Positions 1 through 8,740 of a stretch of DNA of 28,363 nt are shown one piece after another; position 1 is the stretch's first letter; each line of letters starts with the position of its first letter. The DNA is from Hypsibius dujardini (taxonomy: Eukaryota; Tardigrada; Eutardigrada; Parachela; Hypsibiidae). A program made the position numbers and the translations under genes. Below the pieces are notes generated by a model, which had not been told where the DNA came from, searched no databases, and saw nothing but the letters and a program-made list of their open reading frames with translations. The stretch is taken from NCBI GenBank assembly GCA_001579985.1, contig LRSR01000737.1:1-28363 (forward strand). The letters run 5' to 3'.

Positions 1-1120
1 CAATTTATCCGTGTGACAAGTGGAGAGATAGCAACACAAAGCTGTACATTGAAGTTTGACTCCGGAAGTGCTGGTGAGTCGTGCTTTCGATTTCAGCGTT
101 TTAGAATTAAGGTGCTGGTTCGAAATATACTATATCACATTAATGTACATTTCGTATTTACCGTGGTGATGGTCGTGTAGGACTGCTGATCGATGTCCCC
201 ATGGGAGTATTTAAAAGACCGCAAATCGACCGGCAATTCAACTCTTCTGTGCTGATGCCTGTGGCTGTCTGTCTGACTTTTGTCTGCCCTAACTATCTAA
301 ATTACCATGAATCTTTATCTGCTTGTCAGATAAATGCGTCTCCATGATGATCTATCTGAATGTCTGAATATAATACAACCGTAACGTTTTATCGCTTGTC
401 TGTCTGTCTGTTCATCTGTCTGTCTGTCCGTCCGTCTATCTACTACTCATGGCTACCTTCAAGTTTGGCACCATTTTTGTCTTAACGTTTGCTTACTTAC
501 ATACTTACATACAGATTGCTGGCTGTCATGAATGCCGACTAGCAGTCTACATTAAATTTGTTACTCCTGGTCATCCTGAAAACACAGACCGCCCGACAGA
601 AGAACTTTTTACCCTACTCTGAATCGTAAATGGTTTGCAATGCGGTTACCGATCGATTCATCGGAAGTGATGGCTGCCAAGTGTCAAATTTTTCCTTGAA
701 ACCGTGAGTGGTCCTCCGTAAACAACATAGTAAGCTCCCAGTGAAACCGCGTGGTTGCCGGAAGCTGTTTACCGGGCCAGTCTCTCCATCGACAAATCAC
801 TCGATTAAGAGACTCAATGAACAAGGACTTGATTAATTTAAAAGAATTCATTTATATGTTCTACAGGTTCTCAATCTGAAAAGCGTGACCGAATTTCTCG
901 AGAAACCTATTAGAAATTATTACACATATTGTTATTCCATAAAATTGTATCGCATCAAATCAAACTGTATTAAGTCAGACAGATTTTCTCCCAGTAATCA
1001 AGTTCATTTGAGAATAAATTTGTTGCCAATTACATTTGTACACAGAATAAGTCGTACGCAGACAACAAGTCATGCAAAATTTCGTTGCCCGCAAACTGAA
1101 ATTATTTTTATGCGATGCAA
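1..1120. other. Region downstream of the ApeC gene, no supported gene
   Basis: No gene can be supported here. A TGTC-type microsatellite lies at about 397-437. A possible plus-strand exon end occurs at 1-73: it is open in frame 1 and followed by GTGAGT at 74-79. A possible plus-strand acceptor (a run ending in CAG at about 513) is followed by 36 open codons ending in TGA. Their phases do not join without a stop, and I recognise neither peptide. No clear AATAAA signal for the minus-strand gene ending at 1121 was seen. Confidence 0.5.
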
Positions 1121-4100
1121 CTAGGCGATGGGCGTGTAATGGCACACCTTGATATGCATCCCAGCGCCCCACTGATCCTTCGGCTGATCAATCACATAGT
1201 CCAGCTGGATGGTCGGTTGCGGCGGCAAAGGGATCAGATTGGACTCGATCAGTTCGCTGTCGAAGAAGACGTCGAGGTATTCGTAGTTCATGCCAATCAC
1301 CGCCTGACACTTGCGATCCGTCTCGGACGGCATCAGCACGAACGCCTCTTTGTTGGGCAGACTGATGGGCGTGGAGGGAAAGCCGTCGTCCCGGCAGCAG
1401 GCGTAGTAGACGGTGGAGAAGTCATAGTACTCGCCCTCGGGAACCGTGCCGTTCTTGGCGTTGTGGTTGTTGGCGTCGACGTCGTCGATGACAAACCAGT
1501 TGTAGGCAAAGTCCTGCGGACAGGACTTGTCAAAGATGTTGGTCGAGTTGATGTAGCCCACAAAGACGCAATAGGAGCCGGGTTGGAAGGTCGCGGTGTT
1601 GCTGGCTGTACAGCGGCCGGCAGCATTGGGACTGGATTCTGTTGTCTGGGTCTCGGCGTCGTGACTGCAGTACCCCAGGATCAAGCCGCCTCTATATTAA
1701 CAGAATGAACAATCAGTCAAAAGGCTGATTGGTTGACAGTTTGCAAGTAGACAAAGACAGACACAGACACAGACACAGATACGGGCAGCATAGACAGAAG
1801 CACAGATACAGACGTAGGTACAACTCTTGCAGACACATGGGTAGAGCGACAGACACAATTGTTTATCGAGGTGAACTTACGGTGTGACCGATCCTTTTAT
1901 TTGAGCAGGAACCTTGGAATTATGGCCTTCCGTGTGCTGCACATATCCTGGACTCCAGGGATCTCCTGAAGGACAACCCTTTGCGGACTGAAACAAGGCA
2001 AAATCTTCATTGGGCCAACAGGTGGGCGCCACCACCGGACCACCACTCGAGCCACCTTGCGAAGTGTAGTAGCAGATGGACACACGGAGTCCTTGACCCC
2101 AGTAATCTTTCGGTACTACAAATTATTAATGAATTACACGTAAGTGTATATATAAATAATGATGTGGAAAAATTAATCTGAAGTAATAATATACCGTCGA
2201 CGGAATATTGCGGAGGCGGAAAGTCCGGCTCGCTCGGCGGTCCGTTCGCCTTGGAACTATCATCACTAGTGTCGTAAAAGATCTGGCTCTTTATCGCTGT
2301 CATTCCTTTCACTTTTTGGCATAGCCCAGTGGAGTTCATAGGAAAGAGGATGAAATCTTTCTTCGTCGGTAGCACGATCTCCTGATTGGCATCACCATCC
2401 TTGCGGCAGCAAAAGTACTGAACAGTCGAAAAGGAAAAAAACTCGCCTTGTGGCAGCTGCCCATTATGGGCGTTCTTATTCCGGAGATTCACATCGTCTA
2501 TGGCCAGCCAGGACCATTTGAACCCGGGCGGGCAGAGGTGATTGAGCAAGTGAGAAGATGTCTCGCGGGACGTCACAATCCCCGAATACTGGTAGATACA
2601 GTACGCACCAGCTGGGAAGGTGGGTGTCGGAGTACCTATACCCGTATGCACAGACACGATGCAGGTAGTTTATAAAGGTACACCTTTGGCCAGAAAAATC
2701 GGGACGCTCGATTTGTCAAGATGCAATTTGTTACCACAAGGCTGCAGGCTGGTTTAATTTGATGCGGAAATAGTTGGCCACAAGACCACATGTGCAATCA
2801 ATGTAATCTTGTGGCCAACTATTTCCGCCTCAAGTCAAAGCACGTTTTTGTATAGCCTACAGCCTTGTGGCAACAAATTGCATTTTGAAAAACCGAGCGT
2901 CCCGATTTTTCTGAACAAAGGTGTATACACACAATTATCCTGCTCTTAGTTTGGTTTTAATTTTAAAATATGTGTGGCATGTAAATTCAAGTAAATTATT
3001 TCACTATGACTCTGAAGACCTTTTCAATATCTATTGGGTGTTCACACTGTCCTATCCTACTATTCTGGAGTAATATAATACTGAAAAAATTAAAACAAAC
3101 ATAAGACTATCTGATGAAAACATGTCAATCAAAATCCGCTAAAAAACATTTTAGTGTATTTTTATATTGTGATATTGAAAACCACTATAAATCGCCGTCA
3201 TTGTTAACTTTTAACATCAAGCATGTTCTCAGTTTTATTTTCATTTTTTTTGTATTGAAAATTGATATCTAATATCATAATATCAATTACTGAAATTATT
3301 TCATAATATCAATACTGATATTATTAAATAATAAAAAATAAATATAAAAAGAAAGGATTTTCCGACAAAACAACCTAATCTTATGGCACTTATTTTTTTG
3401 TATAAAGGCAAAATTAATATCTACTGTAGAAGATTATCATGCTATTAAATTATACAAGCTATTGCTCGCGCTCTGCGCTCGGAAAAGCTACACATTTTGG
3501 CTTTGCAAGGCCATGTTAAAGTTTTAAATATATTTAATGTTGCCTTAGGTTTCTTTGTCACTCTGTCTGTCTTTGTCTCCGTCTCCGGTTTTATCTCTGT
3601 GTCTCTGTCTGTCTTTATCCTTAATCCTGTCCTGTCTCCTATCACCGTGCCCGTATGTGCTTGTCTGTCTATCTGAATATTTGAATGTCGCTTTCCTGCC
3701 TACTGTGTAGAATCAGGCTTAATATTATTTTTTGATTAGCTTCAAAATTGGAACAAATTCATCAATAAATCAACTCAGGCCAAACATGGAAATTTTTGAA
3801 CGTTTTGAAAAGTTCCCGATTCCAAAACGGAGATTCTAGAATCTCCACCACCACCTTGAACTCCTACAACGAGAACTGCTCCTTTCTGAAACATGGGTGT
3901 TAAAACTAAACATCAGTAGGCCACTAAATTGTCATTCACGGCACGGGTAGTCCTTTGTTTTAATAATGTCTTAAAAGACGAAAAAAAGGTAAAAGGTTCC
4001 GAGGTAATAGTACTATATCGTCACCAAACACGTTGTAAATTAGAGATTTGAACTAAAGAATTACCTAAGCAGGACTGATTTGCGTCATGTGCACAGAAGT

Positions 4101-4485
4101 CAAGCGTAAGATGGACACCGTTGACCACTCCACTGACCAGGTCCGTGGGGACCGTGGAGTTCCGTCGGAGTGTGTGTGTAATACTTCCCGTGCCCCAATT
4201 CTGTTCCGGGCAGCCACCCGGTGGCTGGAGCAAGGCAAAGTTCTCCTTCGGCCAACATTGGTCAGCTGTGGCAGCCTTCGGTCTGCCTCGTGAGGGCGCT
4301 GAGTTCAAACTTCGAGACTCGGGATGAGCTGCTTGCCATGATCGTCCACGGATCTCCTCGTTAGCGATGCGATCTGCTGTCCGGTACCTGAGACTGACCG
4401 ATCCCGTAATGAGGAAAGCAGACAGAACAAACAGAGATAGTTGGTAGGTAGAGAGTAGGATGTCACACATTCTACACCCATCCAA
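1121..4485 (-). CDS. Secreted protein with two ApeC (apextrin C-terminal) domains
   Basis: Four exons on the minus strand: 4485-4065, 2635-2195, 2115-1881 and 1691-1121 (stop TAG). All junctions are GT-AG with matching phases, and the exons sum to 1,668 nt, giving 555 residues. A hydrophobic signal segment occupies about residues 10-32; Met6 is an alternative start. ApeC 1 (about 77-303) and ApeC 2 (about 320-553) each start CWP and contain GCP, a GxYC segment, an IDDV..N.N..NG stretch with P.GE, a CCR.DG motif (CCRKDG about 216-221; CCRDDG 464-469) and a W-G-x-G C-terminal strand. These are family hallmarks. ApeC proteins are secreted or intracellular binders of microbial surface polymers in several invertebrates; the ligand here is unknown. 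No MACPF domain is present, so this is not an apextrin with a pore-forming part. Intron 1 (4064-2636) carries a foldback element and a dispersed repeat. Confidence 0.88.
1749..1780. repeat. GACA/CAGACA microsatellite in ApeC gene intron 3
   Basis: A short purine-rich run of GACA and CAGACA units within the intron at 1880-1692. Related GACA or TGTC runs recur throughout the window. Confidence 0.7.
2681..2923. mobile_element. TA-flanked foldback MITE in ApeC gene intron 1
   Basis: A 243 bp element whose two halves are inverted copies of each other. It starts CACCTTTG and ends CAAAGGTG, and the dinucleotide TA flanks it on both sides (2679-2680 and 2924-2925). Arms of roughly 105 nt match with few differences; for example, AGAAAAATCGGGACGCTCG occurs on both outer flanks and GCGGAAATAGTTGGCCACAAGA on both inner flanks, in opposite orientation. 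It has no coding capacity. TA flanks fit a Tc1/mariner-type target, but the family is not proven. It ends 46 nt from the exon 2 acceptor. Confidence 0.85.
3555..3680. repeat. TGTC/CTGTCT-rich low-complexity stretch
   Basis: Degenerate TGTC units (CTGTCTGTCTTTGTC and similar) lie within intron 1 of the ApeC gene, immediately before a dispersed repeat copy. Confidence 0.55.
3684..4013 (+). repeat. Dispersed direct repeat, copy 1
   Basis: This segment of about 330 bp matches 7327-7654 in the same orientation. Both begin AATGTCGCTTTCCTGCCTAC and share CAACTCAGGCCAAACATGG, AAGTTCCCGATTCCAAAA, ACTGCTCCTTTCTGAAACAT and CCGAGGTAATAGTAC, with small indels between. It has no coding capacity and lies in intron 1 of the ApeC gene, ending about 50 nt from the exon 1 donor. 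Confidence 0.85.
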
Positions 4486-4613
4486 GGCAACCTTGAAAAT
4501 GCAAAACTATCTCTGTCAACAAGGCATCACCCCACACCGGAAGGGAAGGAAAGAAGACAGGGGTATCCTTTCGAATTTAATGACATCCCCTCACGGCAGA
4601 CGGAACCTTGACA

Positions 4614-5750
4614 CCCGATGCGAAAGATGTACCTCAGCGCTAAGCTAAACTGAGCTATTTAGGGAAGCTTAGTCGAGTTCTGACAACCTTAGCGCTGATG
4701 ATCAGTCCATGTTATATTCACATAGAGGAATACTCAGCGCTACCTTAGTTTACCTTAGTTGGCTGAGCCAAACTTGGATAGCATCAATCAAGGTAGTTTA
4801 GGCTAGTTACGGCTGGTCTCCAAGGTGAATTTTCATTGCCCGAAACTGCCTTTGTTGGGACTGATGATGAGTTTGAACTAGGCAAAACTACCTTTACTTT
4901 GTCATGCATAAACTAGCGTATCGTAAACACAGCCACAGTTTATGTGATGTTGCGCAGCTGTTTTTTTAGCGTGAAATCAGGCAGTAGAAACTAAAAAAAA
5001 CTTGCACCTGTGGAAAGAAAGAATTTTTAATGCGACTTCCAGGATAGCAAACTACCAAACGGAAGAAAGGAGCCATCATGAGGCCAATACAATGCTTACT
5101 TGAAAAAAATAAAGAAACCGCAATTTTATTGCAGCGGGTGGGCAAGAGTGGACGGCGTTCTTTCAATGTGGATCCTGTGAAAAAGTGTAAAATCGTAAAT
5201 CCATTTCAAATTATGTTAATGTCCTCCTCTCTGTAAGATATCAACGCGGAAGAAAACGTTACTAATCCTTACCTTTTATAGGTCGTCATTGTTGAAAGGG
5301 CGAAAGCGCAAACAGAAATTCCTGGGAAAAAGATGGCCGCGTTTTATCAGGAGATTTCGAAATGTTCTTCAAGCCGTTGAAAAATTTCAAAGTAATTTTG
5401 CTTGGCTTGGGGCACGTGCGTTTCCTTAAATGTTCCTTAGTCGAAGCTGAGCTTTTGACAGAGAAGTTACTAGTACCTCAGTTTAGGCCTATTCGGACTA
5501 GGCTCATCCCTAACAAGCTAAAATAAGGCATGAGGCAGAAACATCAGTCATACATGGGCTAGTTTAGGATAATTAGTAACGAGTCTACATCGACGTAAGT
5601 CAAACTATGATAGCTAGAGCTAGGCTTGGCTTTTTTGCTTAGTTTCGACTGACGATTAGTCAAAACTAAGCATAAATGATTAGGATTGACTTAGTTATGG
5701 GGTAAACTGCGCTAGCCAGCTTAGTCACAAAATTTCTCTTTCGCATCGGG
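4614..5750. mobile_element. Non-autonomous DNA transposon-like element with CTTAG/CTAAG-rich ends
   Basis: A 14 bp perfect inverted pair, CCCGATGCGAAAGA at 4614-4627 and its complement at 5737-5750, bounds 1.14 kb. The outer 200-350 bp on each side are dense in short motifs (CTTAG, TTTAGG, CTAAG, CTAGTT) in both orientations; the middle is not. Subterminal repeat arrays next to short terminal inverted repeats are typical of cut-and-paste elements such as hAT or CACTA types. No transposase reading frame and no clear target duplication were seen, so the class is open. Confidence 0.55.
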
Positions 5751-7326
5751 CATCTCTTCTCCTTTTCAGGCAGAGTAATCCGGTGTCAACATTTAATCAC
5801 CCTATAGCCGGGCTGAACCTGCGTCATATGCCACTTTACAGGGAGTGTTTACGTTATAATTAAGAGCCTGACAGCCAGGTAGGCAGACAGACAGACGGAC
5901 AGACACTTTTAAGTATAACTTTATATAGTGCTCGCGATACGATATTCTAAATTTAATTGCCCTGTCCGGGATTTTTGTCCGTCGCGAGACGCCTTTCAAT
6001 TCACTTTCTTTTCTTCTTGCCCTCTCTCTCTCTCTTCGCGCGGTTTGCGAGTCTCTGCGATTACATCCTGTTAAAAGAATAATCGTCACTCGATCGGCGG
6101 TCGACGTGCTAATTTTCTCTGTACTTGGTTTGAGCAAATGGCAGTTCTGGCGCCATTTAAAAATAGATACATCGATATCTAGATGTAGATATCGCTTTCC
6201 TATAAATTTGCCATAGAAATAGACCAACCCTGTCGGCTTTTTAGTCACGAAAAACAGCGGAAGAATTTTGTCTATGTTTCGTGGCCTTTGACGCTATGAC
6301 GGACAGTTATGAAATGAGCATTTGAGGGTTCGCCGAATTACGGCTATTTCCGTCTGCCTGCCTGTCTGCCTGTCCCCCTGTCTTGACATTTGCTCAGGCA
6401 GAGACATGGATGGGCCAAGTGAGTAAAGATCAAGAAGGTGTGAGAAAAACAAGTCTGACACGTGCACATTCTTTGAAGAGTGAGCCGAATTTGTATACTA
6501 GAGGTGCTTAGAGAGGAGACAGCTTCTCATGAATACCCTACGGATAACTCTCAGACTAGATTCCAGGTTGGACACTGTAATAAGCCTGTAAAAGGGCTGG
6601 AATCAGCCTGTTTCTAATCTGGATGCGCCCAGCTCGTCTTTCCGCCGCAATGTAACCTAGCATACAGGCTATATTTTCGAAAATTTTCCGTCTCCTGCAA
6701 GACACTCGTTTTCCACTAATGTTCCACGCTGGATTTCCTTCAGCTCTCTTGAAAGTTTTCAGCTGACGTGGGTTGCTAATAAGTTATTTTCAGCAGAGGT
6801 TTCGGATTCATTGATTGTAAAGAAACGTGCTTTCTGTGGTTTTTTTTTCAGAACGCTCTACAGCCTACAACAGAAATGGGATCTCATATCTCTTCCGTTT
6901 CACTTCCCAAACTTTGCCACCCTACCACTTTAGCTCGAATCCCGATCTAGGATTTTGTTACTGTTGGTTTAGTTCCTTTGCTTTCAATTTGAATGTGGCC
7001 TGGGCGAATACCCGTAAATTAATCGATCATTTCCATTGATCTATAACAGACGCGCCCATAGGGCAATGCAGTTTTGAATTGGCCGAATCGCTAAAAAAAA
7101 CAGGGTGAAACCAGGGTGGAAACCAGCTTGGCGTAGGGCCGACCCATGCTAAATTCGCATAGGGACTCAGGCTGTATCCAGCCTGCCTTTCAGCCAGATT
7201 AGTGTCGTATATAGGCTCGAAGTCATGGAACATTCCAATCTCTTCATTCAGCCATTTTGACTGGATTCCAGCCTGTTTTAACGTAGTCAAAACCGGCTGT
7301 ATCCAAGCACAAACGAATCAGTGTCT
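5751..7326. other. Intergenic sequence, no gene seen
   Basis: No coding region is recognised. It holds GACA-type microsatellite at about 5868-5907 and TGCC/TGTC units at about 6356-6382. Between 6550 and 7300 are several copies of GGCTGGAATC/GATTCCAGCCTG-like words, which may be remnants of another repeat. Confidence 0.5.
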
Positions 7327-7654
7327 AATGTCGCTTTCCTGCCTACTGTGTAGAATCAGACTTAATATTATTTTTCAATTGGCTTTGAAATTGAAACAAA
7401 TTCATCGATCAATCAACTCAGGCCAAACATGGGAATCGAGAAGTTTTGAACGTTTTAAAAAGTTCCCGATTCCAAAATGGAATTCTAGCGCCACCTTGAA
7501 CTCATACAACCAGAACTGCTCCTTTCTGAAACATGGGTTTTAAAACTATAACTCAATGAGCCCCTGAATTTTCATTCACGGGACGGGTAGCCCTATCTTT
7601 TAATAATGACCTCAAAGTAACGTAGAAAAAAACGACTTTCCGAGGTAATAGTAC
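7327..7654 (+). repeat. Dispersed direct repeat, copy 2
   Basis: Second copy of the repeat at 3684-4013, same orientation, highly similar over its full length. Its right end runs into a 13 bp perfect hairpin (7635-7664) and a TAA/TAG trinucleotide run. The hairpin arm is not preserved in copy 1. Confidence 0.85.
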
Positions 7655-7664
7655 CTCGGAAAGT
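7635..7664. repeat. 13 bp perfect hairpin with 4 nt loop, followed by TAA/TAG run
   Basis: ACTTTCCGAGGTA at 7635-7647 pairs exactly with TACCTCGGAAAGT at 7652-7664 across ATAG. A TAG/TAA trinucleotide run follows to about 7713, and CTAA followed by T lies at 7672-7676. This could be the 3' end of a Helitron-like element, but the pattern is short. Confidence 0.6.
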
Positions 7665-7714
7665 AGTAATACTAATAGTAATAGTATAGTAATAATATAA
7701 TAGTAGTAATAATC

Positions 7715-8740
7715 ATTAGACCAGTAACTCAGCAGAAACACATGCAGCTAGAAGGTTATTGTAAGACTGGTGTCCCTGTGATGACCGAAAGCAACGATGA
7801 TGACCGTCGACTGTAATGAGTTCGTACCTAGTTCGATTTGACCAATTTGTTGCAAAGCGGAGCGAAAGTGAGATGCGTTCGATAACTTCGAGCATTAAGT
7901 TTTTATTCCCCTAACTGGCATTCGAACGAAATTGGGCTCTCACGGCGTATGTTGTTTTGTTGCACGAATTGCAAGAATTCGATCATTAATTCATGTAGAG
8001 TGTTTAAATGATATGTATGTACTACTTAGAGTAAGGCAGGTGCTCTATTATGAGATTGAGAGTCAGGCTAACAACCAAAAATTACAAGAGAGACAAATAG
8101 ATGAACAGACAGGTAAATGGGCACGCCGGTACGCAGACAAGCTAGCAGAGAAATAAAAAGGCAGGCAAGCAGACAGGCAGACATACAGACAGACAAACAA
8201 GCAGACTGACCACCAGTCAACCAGTAGGCAGACTCACAGATATATAGATAAAAAAACAGACTGATGACCAGCTAACCAGCAGCACAGACAGACAAACAGA
8301 CTTGACTCATTTGGTCGTTAACTTTATGATTTACGTAACACTGCAAAATAGCTGCAGCATCGGATGAGCCTATCATTAGTTTGTTTGATATTTCAAAACC
8401 TAGAAAATTATTTAGTTTCTAATGAGCTAACTTGACTTCATCCCGGAGACGGTACTTTTTCCTTAAATGGATTTGATGGAATTTCTGTTGTTTTGTTTGA
8501 CTGACACGTTTCCGCTTTGGTTTAATCGTCTTTTACGAAAACCGTTTCTGTCGCAATAAGAAATGAGCAAAAATGGATCCTGTAAGTGAGAGCCAACCGA
8601 AATGTTTTTGAAAATTGAGCATGTTTACACTGTCCCTACTATTTCTGTAGCATCTATAGTTGGATTGGTGTTACTGTCACTGACACAAAAACAGTGCACG
8701 ATGAGCATTCTGGGAATTTTCAAGCCAAGCCCCAATCCAA
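7715..8740. other. Intergenic sequence with GACA microsatellite, no gene seen
   Basis: Degenerate GACAGACA units fill about 8089-8305. The remainder, up to the stop codon of the intact dioxygenase at 8741, shows nothing recognisable, and no AATAAA signal is evident on the minus strand just after that stop. Confidence 0.5.

Noticed and set aside
1-73. Plus-strand partial exon ending in GTGAGT, with a second possible exon from about 514
   Set aside because: The open frame at 1-73 ends in phase 1, while the protein-like frame after 514 needs phase 0. Joining them gives an early stop, and neither peptide has a recognisable motif.
1115-1708. Long plus-strand open frame over ApeC exon 4
   Set aside because: It is the antisense shadow of the minus-strand exon, whose protein has clear ApeC motifs and consistent splice phases.
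8089-8305. GACAGACA run as a possible CRISPR or satellite array
   Set aside because: Units are 4-base and degenerate with no spacers; it is an ordinary microsatellite in a eukaryotic genome.
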